The notes below the pieces were generated by a model. It searched no databases and was not told the DNA's origin. It saw only the letters and a list, made by a program, of their open reading frames with translations. Shown here one piece after another: positions 18,083-27,219 of a stretch of DNA of 64,000 bases. The position numbers and the translations under genes are program-made. This stretch comes from Spirosoma lacussanchae (lineage in GTDB: Bacteria; Bacteroidota; Bacteroidia; Cytophagales; Spirosomataceae), in the NCBI RefSeq assembly GCF_005870035.1, contig NZ_SWJG01000002.1, positions 310,001 through 374,000 on the forward strand. The letters run 5' to 3'. The stretch's first letter is position 1. Every line of letters begins with the position of its first letter.

Positions 18083-18187
18083 ACCCCAAAAATACAGAGA
18101 AAAACATCGACAACCGGGAATATTACGTCCTCAATCTGGACCACTCCCGCTGTAGTTCGCTGCTTTCATTACTCCCACTTTGTATAG

Positions 18188-18958
18188 ATGAAAACGAAAG
18201 AAGAGATTGTCAATAACTGGCTGCCCCGGTATACCGGAACCCCCATCGAGCAATTTGGCGAATACGTCCTGCTGACCAACTTTATTAATTATGTAGAGCT
18301 GTTCGCGGAGAAGTTCAACGCCGAAATTTTTGGGTTGGGCCGGGCCATGCAAACCGCTACGGCCAACAACATCACCATCATCAACTTCGGTATGGGTAGC
18401 GCTATGGCCGCTACCGTCATGGATCTGTTGTCGGCCATCCGGCCCAAGGCGGTTCTGTTCCTGGGCAAATGCGGAGGGCTGAAAAAGACCCAGATTGGCG
18501 ATCTGGTGCTGCCCATCGCGGCCATCCGGGGCGAAGGAACCAGCAATGATTATATGCGTCCGGAGATTCCGGCCCTGCCCTCGTTCCGATTGCAGCGGGC
18601 GGTGTCATCGATGATCAAGAAGCACGAACTCGACTATTGGACGGGTACGGTCTATACCACGAACCGGCGCATCTGGGAGCACGACGAAGTGTTTAAAGAG
18701 TACCTGCGCGAGACCCGGGCTATGGCGATCGATATGGAAACGGCTACGATCTTTACCGTTGGCTTTGCGAATTCCATTCCGCATGGCGCACTGTTGCTGG
18801 TGTCTGACAACCCGCTCGTGCCCGAAGGGGTAAAAACCGAAGAGAGTGACAAACGGGTTACGGGACAGTTCGTTACCAAACACCTCGACATTGGCATCGA
18901 CTCCCTGCTCGAACTCGAAATGTCCGGCGATTCGGTAAAGCACCTGCGCTTCGAATAA
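18188..18958 (+). CDS. amn: AMP nucleosidase
   Basis: The product splits AMP into adenine and ribose 5-phosphate in the cytoplasm. The 256-residue protein matches the short Bacteroidota form, lacking the extra N-terminal domain of the 484-residue E. coli enzyme. Phosphorylase-superfamily features are TIINFGMGSAMAATVMDL, VLFLGKCGGLKKTQIGDLVL, GEGTSNDYMRPEIPALPS and MAIDMETATIFTVGFANSI with the substrate-contacting Glu. It is a single gene closed by the hairpin at 18984-19014. Confidence 0.9.
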   Translation: MKTKEEIVNNWLPRYTGTPIEQFGEYVLLTNFINYVELFAEKFNAEIFGLGRAMQTATANNITIINFGMGSAMAATVMDLLSAIRPKAVLFLGKCGGLKKTQIGDLVLPIAAIRGEGTSNDYMRPEIPALPSFRLQRAVSSMIKKHELDYWTGTVYTTNRRIWEHDEVFKEYLRETRAMAIDMETATIFTVGFANSIPHGALLLVSDNPLVPEGVKTEESDKRVTGQFVTKHLDIGIDSLLELEMSGDSVKHLRFE

Positions 18959-18983
18959 CAAAGGCAGGAGCGGATCTTCCAGG

Positions 18984-19020
18984 CGAGCGGCTGTCTGTTT
19001 CGGGCAGCCGCTCGTTTCGT
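18984..19020 (+). terminator. terminator after amn
   Basis: Stem 18984-18993 with 19005-19014 (10 base pairs), followed by TTTCGTTT on the plus strand. Confidence 0.6.
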
Positions 19021-19083
19021 TTATATTGACCATGAAAGTCATATAGCGATCGATGACCTTGGATACTGATGATACATTGGGCG

Positions 19084-19118
19084 GACAAAAAAAAGCACCA
19101 GACGGGCACCTGGTGCTT
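19084..19118 (-). terminator. terminator of the chagasin-like gene
   Basis: Stem 19093-19101 with 19110-19118 (9 pairs). On the minus strand it is followed by a run of eight T. It lies about 150 bases after the stop of the gene at 19271-19654. The rest of the 18959-19270 gap shows nothing further. Confidence 0.6.
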
Positions 19119-19270
19119 CATTAGATAGGTCGATAGCTCAGGCAAAGAAACCTGAGATGCTGCCATTAGTCTTTGTTGTGTTTGCTGTATCGTTCACAAT
19201 CTGGCTGTCATCAGGCCAAACTGGATACCGAGAATAAGGCAAAGTCGGTTTTGGCAATTCTCGCTACTGG

Positions 19271-19654
19271 TTAGTCAGTCACCGTAATTTTGTACGTTTT
19301 TTTATCCGTGGCTTCGCTTAGGACTGTAGGCCTCGCGAAATGAAACTCCAGCGTAGTTGTCCCTTTGGCCAGCGCCGTGTAGTTCCATACCTGGTTTCCC
19401 CACACAGCTGAATTTTGAGGGTTGACAACCGTATTCATGTTATTCATGTTGCGGGCCGTGTCGTCGCCTGCATTTACCAAATTCCATATAAATCCTGTGG
19501 AACCATTCGAATATTGCACTAGCAAAGTTAGATAGAATGTGGCTCCCTTTTTTACAGAGAGTGTGGTAGAATTCTGTGGAGTGACACTGTCAGAATCATG
19601 CTTACAGGCCGCAGAGCCAAGAAGAAACGGTACAATTGATGTTATGAGTTCCAT
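19271..19654 (-). CDS. chagasin-like (I42) cysteine-protease inhibitor lipoprotein
   Basis: A 127-residue protein with a hydrophobic leader ending in a lipobox (FLLGSAAC). The mature domain holds the three chagasin loop signatures in order: GSTGFIWNLV (family NPTTGYxW), VWGNQVWNYTALAKGTTTLEF (family GxGGxxxwxFxAxxxGxxxL) and FHFARPTV (family YRRPWE). Chagasin-type proteins inhibit papain-like cysteine proteases by inserting these loops into the active site. The loop sequences deviate from consensus, so inhibitory activity is an inference. Base composition is clearly more AT-rich than in the genes to the left. It stands alone beside the fucose locus. Confidence 0.6.
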   Translation of the reverse strand: MELITSIVPFLLGSAACKHDSDSVTPQNSTTLSVKKGATFYLTLLVQYSNGSTGFIWNLVNAGDDTARNMNNMNTVVNPQNSAVWGNQVWNYTALAKGTTTLEFHFARPTVLSEATDKKTYKITVTD

Positions 19655-20307
19655 AATGAATGTTTATTTTTACTTCATAGATGACTCCGTTTGAACGTGC
19701 AGAGTTATAAATACAGGTATAATTTTTTTTGAATTTCTATCTGTATACTTTCTTAAAGCACTATGTAGATATAAAAATTGATGGCAATAAATTATGCGAT
19801 AGTAAGTGGATTAAGTTTATAGAACACCTATTTGATTTGTAAATTTTTATGATGCCTTTGGTCTATGCATATTAGTTTAATCAGACGCTATTATTCATTA
19901 GTTTTTATAGTATAGTGCAGACAGTTTTTTAAATATATAGGGAGATGCTGGCTCAGTCTATTTTACACGATAAATTCTGTTTGTAATAGTTCGAAAAAGA
20001 AATTCCTGCTATCGCTGCCTGTTAGGTCAATAATTTTTGTGTCCTGACAAGCTGACTAAATTAATTCATTCTATTTAGTTGATATCTAACCTTTTCATAT
20101 AAGTTGAAGTAATTCATATTCGCTTGTATGTTGAAAAATGGTTGCGTACGTGTCTAAAAAATGCATAACAAAATTTTTAACATTTTACAAAGTCAATATT
20201 ACACTATAAAAAGTCAATTATATAGCTAAATAGGATATTGAGGTAAGTTAATTTTGTACGATTTCTATTTATCGTGTTCTTTTTTAACAATATAAGCCTA
20301 ACTCTTT
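19655..20307. other. AT-rich intergenic region upstream of susC
   Basis: About 650 bases, strongly A/T-rich compared with either side, with no credible gene in six frames. It probably holds the control region of the polysaccharide locus. The only recognisable signal is the -7-like element at 20249-20256. Confidence 0.6.
20249..20256 (+). promoter_or_regulatory. candidate -7 element for susC
   Basis: TAATTTTG matches TAnnTTTG exactly, 52 bases before the susC start codon. No TTG stands at the usual -33 distance, which would fit a promoter that needs an activator. Confidence 0.4.
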
Positions 20308-23300
20308 ATGAAGAAAATACTACGATTTCAACGGGTTGGTTTCTCGCCAGGGTGTATATGGACGAGCCTGTTCCTCATTGTTTTCGGTTTGATCAGTTCC
20401 ACCAACACGTTTGCTCAGGGCCTAGTCAGTGTATCAGGTAACGTATCAGACTCTACCGGAGTTACGTTGCCCGGTGTCAGTATTCTTATTGAAGGAGCGA
20501 CAAATAAAGGAACAACAACGGACACAGATGGCAATTTTAAACTGAACGTGAGTCCAACGGCCACCTTGGTGTTTAGTTATATTGGGTATGTGACGCAGCG
20601 TATTCAGATAAATGGACGGAGCCAGCTTACGGTGCGGCTTGCTGCCGCCGAATCCAATCTGGAGGAGGTCGTCATTGTCGGTTATGGCACACAGCGTAAA
20701 ATCAATCTGACGGGTTCTGTGGCTACAGTAGCTGGCCCTGAACTGACCAAACGGCCTTCTCCGAATATACAAAACCTGCTTCAGGGGCGTGTGCCGGGTT
20801 TGGATGTCGTACAGGGAACAGGACAGCCGGGGCGCGATAATGCGAGCCTGTCTATTCGGGGCCTGGGGTCTTTTGGCGCTTCATCGGCTCCGCTAGTGCT
20901 GGTTGATGGCGTGATTGGGTCAATCAATAATCTATCTCCGGAAGATATTGCCGAGGTCAGCGTGCTGAAAGATGCGGCTTCGGCGGCTATCTATGGCGCC
21001 CGGGCTGCGAACGGGGTTATTCTGGTGACGACCAAAAAAGGGAAAAGTGGCCAGAGTACGCTGGAATACGGCATGAATTATAGCTCCAGTGAAGCAACGC
21101 GTCTGCCTGACCTGATTTACAACTCCGCACAGTACATGGAGCTGAGAAACCAGGCACACATCCGGGTTGGTCAACCCGCCTTTTACACGCAGGCTCAGAT
21201 TGACGCCTATAGAAACGCTGCCGACCGGGTAAAATATCCCAACTTCAACTGGTTAGACTATGCATTCCGGAAAGCACCGATTGTCAATCACCATCTTGGG
21301 TTTTCGGGAGGTACCGACAAATCTACGTTCAATATTTCCCTGAACTTTCTGGATCAGAAGGGTATACTGGCCCGGAATGACTACAAGCGATACAACGCGT
21401 TACTGGATTATACGTCTCAGGTAAACAAACGGGTACTGGTCGGCACCAATGTCAATTTCTCCTATCAGAATATAGTCGAACCCTGGCTGACGAATGACAA
21501 TCTGGTGTTGCTGGTGTATCGTTCGGCACCCACGTCAGGCCCTTACCTGCCCGATGGGACGGGGCGCCTGGCTACATCGGCCTACCGGGGGGAAGCCGCC
21601 GGACAGCGTGGATACCAGTCGGTAATTGATAATGGTGGTCAATACACCAAAAATTACAATGTAAACGCGCAGGCTTATGCCAATGTCAATGTAGCCAAAG
21701 GGCTACTCTGGCAACTCAAAGGTGCGTTTACCTATTTCAACCAGGACTACCGGAATCATCAGTTTGCTATTCCGTCGTACTATTATCAGCCTAACGCTCA
21801 GGGAGAGTACCCGTATGCTGATGATTCGAGTCCGGGTTTTCAGGGCGTCAATCAGCAGTTTTCGCAGAGCCTGACCAGGACGTTTTATTCTACGTTGCAG
21901 TATGATACCAAACTGGGCCGTGATCATCGACTCAATGCGTTGGCGGGCTACGAGCAGCAGAACAACACGAGCCCGTCTCTGAGCGGAGCCCGGCGTAACT
22001 TTCCCAACACAACCCTTATTGAACTAAATGCGGGAGCGGCTCAGGGGCAAAGTACGGGCGGAAACACAACGGAGTGGGCGCTGCAATCTGTTTTCGGACG
22101 ATTGAACTATACATACCTGGACAGATATCTGCTGGAGGTGAACGCCCGCTACGACGGTACATCTAGAGTAGGGCTGGCAAATCGGTGGGGGCTGTTTTCT
22201 GCTTTCTCGGCCGGCTGGCGGATCAGTGAAGAAACCTTTCTGAAGAACAAAGCCACCTGGTTGACTAATCTGAAACTTAGGGCTTCTGTAGGAACGCTGG
22301 GTAATCAGGAGATTGGGAACTATCCATACCAGGATATTCTGAGCTTAACCGCTTATCCGTTTGGGGCGGCCTTAGACCAGGGAGCCATCCTGACTCGATT
22401 AACGGACCCAAACCTGCGGTGGGAACAGACCAGAATTACCGATGTTGGGGTAGATCTGGACGTGTTTGGCGGTAAGCTCGGCTTTACGGCCGACTGGTAC
22501 CACAAAGAAACATCGGGTATACTGGCCCAGCGGCAGGACGTGCCGGCCAGTGTTGGGCTGAACGCCCCCATCACCAACGCAGGGGCTATGGTTAATAAAG
22601 GATGGGAGTTTGAAATCAGGCATCAAAACCGTCTTGGTAATTTCACCTACGGAGCCAGTGGCCTACTGTCGGCTTACCGAAATCAGGTAACGCGGGTACT
22701 GGCTCCAATCCGGGGTGTTTTCGAGGTAGGCCTACCCTATAACTCACTGTATATCCATGAATGGGCTGGTATCTTTCAAAATCAGGCCGAAATAGATGGT
22801 TGGGCCAGACAGCCTAACTCGGGCAGGCTAAGACCCGGCGATCTGAAAATAAAGGACCAGAATGGCGATGGCACCGTTGGGCCTGACGATCGGATCAGTA
22901 TCAACCCGTTTCCTAAATACACCTATTCTTTCAATCTGAATATGGGGTGGAAAGGGCTGAGCTTAACCGCATTCTTTCAGGGCGTGGAAGGCCGTAATCT
23001 GTACGTAACCGGATGGGGCGTTGAACCATTCAGACAGGGAAGTCCGCCACCAGCCAAGTACGTAAATGCCTGGACACCCGACAACCCCAGCAACACACTG
23101 CCGGCTGTTTACCTGGCTGATGCCAACTATCCGGGCGTCAATGGGTACCCGTCGACTTTCTTCCTGCAGGATGCTTCCTACCTGCGGCTCAAGAATATCT
23201 ACCTCTCGTATAAAGTTCCTCAGCAGATCCTGGACCGCATTCATGCTAAAGGGCTCACGTTTTACGTGTCGGGCGATAACCTGTTAACCTTCACCAAATA

Positions 23301-23394
23301 CGAAGGCGCTGATCCCGAGCGGGCCGGCGGAGGCAGTTTTTCTCAGTTTCCTCAGCTTCGTACCCTAACCGGTGGGCTAACGATCAGATTCTAA
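20308..23394 (+). CDS. susC: SusC/RagA-type TonB-linked outer-membrane transporter
   Basis: A 1028-residue outer-membrane barrel that imports oligosaccharides with SusD. After a signal peptide (ending near FAQGLVSV), residues of about 42-125 form the carboxypeptidase-D-like domain (VSGNVSDSTGVTLPGVSILI). The SusC signature EEVVIVGYGTQRKINLTGSV and the plug (NLLQGRVPGLDVVQ, VLVDGVIGSINNLSPEDI, VLKDAASAAIYGARAANGVI) follow. The rest is beta-barrel ending in the aromatic LRTLTGGLTIRF. It lies 17 bases upstream of susD. The neighbours point to a fucosylated glycan as cargo. Confidence 0.93.
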   Translation: MKKILRFQRVGFSPGCIWTSLFLIVFGLISSTNTFAQGLVSVSGNVSDSTGVTLPGVSILIEGATNKGTTTDTDGNFKLNVSPTATLVFSYIGYVTQRIQINGRSQLTVRLAAAESNLEEVVIVGYGTQRKINLTGSVATVAGPELTKRPSPNIQNLLQGRVPGLDVVQGTGQPGRDNASLSIRGLGSFGASSAPLVLVDGVIGSINNLSPEDIAEVSVLKDAASAAIYGARAANGVILVTTKKGKSGQSTLEYGMNYSSSEATRLPDLIYNSAQYMELRNQAHIRVGQPAFYTQAQIDAYRNAADRVKYPNFNWLDYAFRKAPIVNHHLGFSGGTDKSTFNISLNFLDQKGILARNDYKRYNALLDYTSQVNKRVLVGTNVNFSYQNIVEPWLTNDNLVLLVYRSAPTSGPYLPDGTGRLATSAYRGEAAGQRGYQSVIDNGGQYTKNYNVNAQAYANVNVAKGLLWQLKGAFTYFNQDYRNHQFAIPSYYYQPNAQGEYPYADDSSPGFQGVNQQFSQSLTRTFYSTLQYDTKLGRDHRLNALAGYEQQNNTSPSLSGARRNFPNTTLIELNAGAAQGQSTGGNTTEWALQSVFGRLNYTYLDRYLLEVNARYDGTSRVGLANRWGLFSAFSAGWRISEETFLKNKATWLTNLKLRASVGTLGNQEIGNYPYQDILSLTAYPFGAALDQGAILTRLTDPNLRWEQTRITDVGVDLDVFGGKLGFTADWYHKETSGILAQRQDVPASVGLNAPITNAGAMVNKGWEFEIRHQNRLGNFTYGASGLLSAYRNQVTRVLAPIRGVFEVGLPYNSLYIHEWAGIFQNQAEIDGWARQPNSGRLRPGDLKIKDQNGDGTVGPDDRISINPFPKYTYSFNLNMGWKGLSLTAFFQGVEGRNLYVTGWGVEPFRQGSPPPAKYVNAWTPDNPSNTLPAVYLADANYPGVNGYPSTFFLQDASYLRLKNIYLSYKVPQQILDRIHAKGLTFYVSGDNLLTFTKYEGADPERAGGGSFSQFPQLRTLTGGLTIRF

Positions 23395-23411
23395 CCTTTA
23401 ACTATCGATTC

Positions 23412-24926
23412 ATGAAAAACTTTTTTCGAGTAGGACTGATTGGAGTTGCCCTGCTCTTACTAGGTGGGTGCCAGGAAGATTTTTTGGAGAAAAATCCGCT
23501 GGACAGCATTTCCAGCCAGACGTTCTGGAAAACGGAAGCCGATGTCAATATGGCGTTGACCGGTGTCTACAGCCGGTTGAGGGGGGGCTTCTTTGGCTAC
23601 CGGCGCCCCTGGCTCGATTGTTACTCCGATAATGCCTATGATCGGTTCAACGCGTATAACTTTCAGAATCTGACGCTCGGTATCGTTAACAACACGAACG
23701 TAAGCAGTGCCTTCTATAACGTGCCGTATCAGGGCATAGCCTCCTGTAATTATTTTCTGGACAATGTTGATAAGGCGCCAATTTCGGAGGCACGAAAAAA
23801 TATAGTGAAGGGAGAAGTCCGGTTTCTACGGGCCTTATTTTACTATGATCTTGTCACGGCTTTTGGGGGAGTAATCATTTATAAAACAATCCCGTCCAGT
23901 GTTGATGCTGCCAAGATCAAGCAAAGTTCCAGGCAGGAGGTTCTGACGTTCATTGAAGAAGACCTTGATTTTGCAATCACCCATTTGCCTGAGGCCAAGT
24001 TTGAAGGCCACGCCGTTAAAGGAAGTGCAATGGGCCTCAAAACGCGGGTTCTACTTGGGCAGGAAAAGTGGGCCGAAGCGGCTACATTGGCTAAAGAGAT
24101 CATAGACAAAGGAACGTTTTCGCTGGCTCCGAGCTATAAAGGTCTTTTTCTAACGGCTACCCAGATCGGTAGTCCTGAAATTATGTTCTCCACCCGGTTT
24201 CTGGCTCCTAACAGTTATCATGGCGATTTTGCAGGGCTGGACATCGAACTTGGCTGGTTTGGGGCTATTAACGTGTACTCCAATCTGGCAGAAGAGTACG
24301 AAATGAAAAACGGCATGCTGATCTCGGAACCTGGCTCTGGCTACGACCCTGCCAACCCCGGCGCTAATCGTGATCCGCGTCTTGCGGTAACCATACGGGT
24401 TCCCGGCGAAAAGTTCATCAACCCGGACGGAACCGAGTTTCAGTATTCGGATGCTCCGCAGACACCGTACATGATGAAGAAATACATTGACTTTTCGCGA
24501 CTTCCGTTCGGCTACACCAAAGCTAACCAGACCGACCAGCATTGTATTCATCTACGCTATGCAGACGTCCTGCTGATGTATGCTGAAGCCAAAAATGAGG
24601 TATCGGGCCCCGATGCTACCATCTATGCCGCGCTGGATCAGATCAGAGCCCGGCCCGACGTGAAGATGCCTCCGGTAAATCGGCAACGCTACAATACGAA
24701 GGAAAAAGTAAGAGAGTTGATTCGGCATGAGCGCCGGGTCGAATTAGCACTCGAAGGGCTTCGCTATGCTGACCTGAAGCGCTGGAAAACAATCGAAACT
24801 AGATTCGCAGCGCTAAAAAATCCGGCCAATGTTTCACTAAAATTCGGGGAGAAGAATTACGTATTGCCGTTTCCCCAAACTGAACTCGATCGAAATAAAG
24901 AGTTGGTTCAAAATGCAGGTTATTAA
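23412..24926 (+). CDS. susD: SusD/RagB-type glycan-binding lipoprotein
   Basis: A 504-residue surface lipoprotein, with lipobox LLLLGGC (Cys20) followed by QEDFLEKNPLDSIS. It caps the SusC barrel and binds the glycan. Family features are FWKTEADVNMALTGVYSRL, KGEVRFLRALFYYDLVTAFGGV, HLRYADVLLMYAEAKNE, VRELIRHERRVELALEGLRYADLKRW and the C-terminal YVLPFPQTELDRNKELVQN. RHERRVELA..G.R..DL.RW is diagnostic. It is co-transcribed with susC. Confidence 0.95.
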   Translation: MKNFFRVGLIGVALLLLGGCQEDFLEKNPLDSISSQTFWKTEADVNMALTGVYSRLRGGFFGYRRPWLDCYSDNAYDRFNAYNFQNLTLGIVNNTNVSSAFYNVPYQGIASCNYFLDNVDKAPISEARKNIVKGEVRFLRALFYYDLVTAFGGVIIYKTIPSSVDAAKIKQSSRQEVLTFIEEDLDFAITHLPEAKFEGHAVKGSAMGLKTRVLLGQEKWAEAATLAKEIIDKGTFSLAPSYKGLFLTATQIGSPEIMFSTRFLAPNSYHGDFAGLDIELGWFGAINVYSNLAEEYEMKNGMLISEPGSGYDPANPGANRDPRLAVTIRVPGEKFINPDGTEFQYSDAPQTPYMMKKYIDFSRLPFGYTKANQTDQHCIHLRYADVLLMYAEAKNEVSGPDATIYAALDQIRARPDVKMPPVNRQRYNTKEKVRELIRHERRVELALEGLRYADLKRWKTIETRFAALKNPANVSLKFGEKNYVLPFPQTELDRNKELVQNAGY

Positions 24927-25023
24927 GTCGGTTCGTTCCGCAATGGATGGAGTCGATATTCGGGACGAATAAGCTGAGTATTGTTTTTATAATTATTAGT
25001 TACCCTGCCCCTCAGGCTATTGT

Positions 25024-25893
25024 ATGAAAGCTGTTCAGGCTATTGTTAACGACAAGATTTCTGCGAATCAGGTGTTTCTGGTCAAAGAGATTGTTAAACC
25101 ATTTTTCTCGACAGACTTCCATTTTCATCGGGAGTGCCAGTTGGTATATGTTGTACAAAGTTCTGGTCAACGAATCGTTGGCGATAGTGTTGAGCCTTTT
25201 GAGGATGGCGAACTGGTTTTTCTTGGTTCAGATGTTCCGCATGTGTGGCATAATGAGAAAAAGTATTTTCAGGGAAGTGGCGAGTTTCATGCTCACTCGC
25301 TGGCCATGTATATTTTTCCCGACAGGCTCATCGAAACAATGGCCGCGTATGGTAATAAGCAGGTTGTAGAGAGTTGGTTGTCAACTGCCCAACGGGGAAT
25401 AATCTACAGCGGAAAATGTAGGACATCTATCCTGGAGCAGCTGGATGAAACATTCAGGCATGAGGGACTGGCTCAGGTTGTTGCCTTCATGAAGCTGATT
25501 CATAATATGATATATGCCACAGAGTTTCGGTTGCTGGCAAGTGCCAACTACGTGAATAGCTACCCCGGAAATGACAATCCACGGATGGATAAGCTATTTA
25601 AGTTTATTTTCCTGAATTACCGGCGCGAAATTTCGTTGAAAGAAGTGGCCTCTGTAGCTAATATGAATGAGTTTTCGTTTTGCCGCTATTTTAAAAGTCG
25701 AACCCAGAAAACATTTATTGAATTCGTTAACGAGTTACGAATTGCCCAGGCCTGTAAACAGATGCTTGAACGTAATGAAAATATCGAACTGATTGCGAAT
25801 GAATGCGGCTTCAATAATTTGACTCACTTCAATAAATTATTTAAACGTATAAAAGGAGTTACGCCGAAAGAATATCGGAAACAGTTGTTCTGA
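25024..25893 (+). CDS. AraC-family transcriptional regulator
   Basis: A 289-residue protein: an N-terminal cupin-like sensor (FHFHRECQLVYVVQSSGQRI, SDVPHVWHNE) and two helix-turn-helix units at about residues 185-287 (YRREISLKEVASVANMNEFS, KSRTQKTFIEFVNELRIAQA, IANECGFNNLTHFNKLFKRI). It lies between susD and the fucose catabolic genes in the same direction, so it is the likely local activator, with a sugar or fucose catabolite as the expected ligand. Many Bacteroidota loci of this kind use a hybrid two-component or sigma/anti-sigma regulator instead. Confidence 0.88.
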   Translation: MKAVQAIVNDKISANQVFLVKEIVKPFFSTDFHFHRECQLVYVVQSSGQRIVGDSVEPFEDGELVFLGSDVPHVWHNEKKYFQGSGEFHAHSLAMYIFPDRLIETMAAYGNKQVVESWLSTAQRGIIYSGKCRTSILEQLDETFRHEGLAQVVAFMKLIHNMIYATEFRLLASANYVNSYPGNDNPRMDKLFKFIFLNYRREISLKEVASVANMNEFSFCRYFKSRTQKTFIEFVNELRIAQACKQMLERNENIELIANECGFNNLTHFNKLFKRIKGVTPKEYRKQLF

Positions 25894-25930
25894 TTTCTGC
25901 AGCTGGTGCTGATCTTTTAGACATAATTTA

Positions 25931-27214
25931 ATGGAACATACGTATTTGAATTCTTCTTTTGGTACGGCTCCTTTTCAGTCGAATGGCGTAACGATACAAT
26001 CAATCAAAACGCAGGATCGCCGATTTATCCTGACGGACGGAGCTGGTACGGATGCCGTTCACCGAAATCCGCAGTATGCCTACGCCGTTTGTCTACTTCA
26101 GACGGATTCGCCATGGAAGGGCGTTGGGCTGGCCTTTACATTGGGAGCCGGTAATGATCTGGTTTGTAAAGCAATTGAATACCTCTCCGAAAGTCTGGTT
26201 GGCAGAGAAATCGAGGAGTTAATGGCTGATTTCGGCCAGGTATACCGATCGTTGGCCGACTCGCCGTCTATGCGCTGGCTGGGTCCACACAAGGGCGTAG
26301 TGCATCTGGCGCTGGCAGCGATTGTAAACGCCTGCTTTGATCTGTGGGCCAAAAGCCGGCAGGTGCCACTGTGGAAGCTATTACTGGATCTGCCAGCAGA
26401 ATCACTGGTAAATACGCTGGACCTGAGTTACCTGGAAGATGTCCTGACGCGGGAGCAGGCGATTGAGCTGCTGGAGGGAGCCGCCAGCAGCCGACCTGGC
26501 CGGATGGATGTTTTTACCAGGGGCTACAAAGGGTATGACACGTCGGTCGGCTGGTTCAATTTTTCGGACGAACGCCTTGTCGAAAACGCCCATCGATCAC
26601 TTGATCGGGGGTTTACAGCCTTAAAACTAAAAGTAGGCTCTGATGATCCAAAACGGGATATTCGCCGAGCTCAGCTGGTTCGAAACACGGTTGGCGAACA
26701 GACAACCGTTATGCTGGATGCTAATCAGCGCTGGCATCTGCCACAGGCCCTCAGTATCTGTCAGGAGTTGAAAAACATTATGCCCTACTGGATTGAGGAG
26801 CCTACCCATCCGGATGATTTGCTGGCTCATAAAACGATTGCCGAAGTGCTGAACCCGTTCAAAATCGCAGCGGGAGAGCATATTCCTAACAAAGTTATTT
26901 TTAAGAATTTCCTGCAGGCTGGTGCTATGGCTTTCTGTCAGGTAGATGTTGTCCGGGTAGGCGGGGTCTCTGAGTTTCTTACGATCAGTCTGCTGGCCCG
27001 GCAATATGGTGTTCCTGTGGTGCCGCACGTTGGCGATATGGGACAAATTCATCAACACCTGGTCTTGTTCAATCACGTAGGGATGGGCCATGAAAATCTG
27101 TTTCTGGAGCACATACCGCATTTGCGCAACCACTTTGTTCATCCGGCCACAATCACTGACGGATACTACCAGGTACCGCAGGAGTTCGGGAGTAGCAGCG
27201 ATTTAATTGATTAG
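25931..27214 (+). CDS. L-fuconate dehydratase (enolase superfamily)
   Basis: The product dehydrates L-fuconate to 2-keto-3-deoxy-L-fuconate with Mg2+. The 427-residue protein shows the catalytic Lys pair K232/K234 in LKLKVG, metal ligands D263 (MLDANQRW), E289 (IEEPTHPDD) and E316 (AAGEH), and His366 in VPHVGDMG. The spacing agrees, with an offset of about 15, with the characterised Xanthomonas enzyme as I recall it. The family phrase GYDTSVGWFNFSDE is also diagnostic. The usual PHAGG reads PHVGD here, a small deviation. It lies six bases upstream of the SDR gene. Confidence 0.88.
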   Translation: MEHTYLNSSFGTAPFQSNGVTIQSIKTQDRRFILTDGAGTDAVHRNPQYAYAVCLLQTDSPWKGVGLAFTLGAGNDLVCKAIEYLSESLVGREIEELMADFGQVYRSLADSPSMRWLGPHKGVVHLALAAIVNACFDLWAKSRQVPLWKLLLDLPAESLVNTLDLSYLEDVLTREQAIELLEGAASSRPGRMDVFTRGYKGYDTSVGWFNFSDERLVENAHRSLDRGFTALKLKVGSDDPKRDIRRAQLVRNTVGEQTTVMLDANQRWHLPQALSICQELKNIMPYWIEEPTHPDDLLAHKTIAEVLNPFKIAAGEHIPNKVIFKNFLQAGAMAFCQVDVVRVGGVSEFLTISLLARQYGVPVVPHVGDMGQIHQHLVLFNHVGMGHENLFLEHIPHLRNHFVHPATITDGYYQVPQEFGSSSDLID

Positions 27215-27219
27215 AGCAG

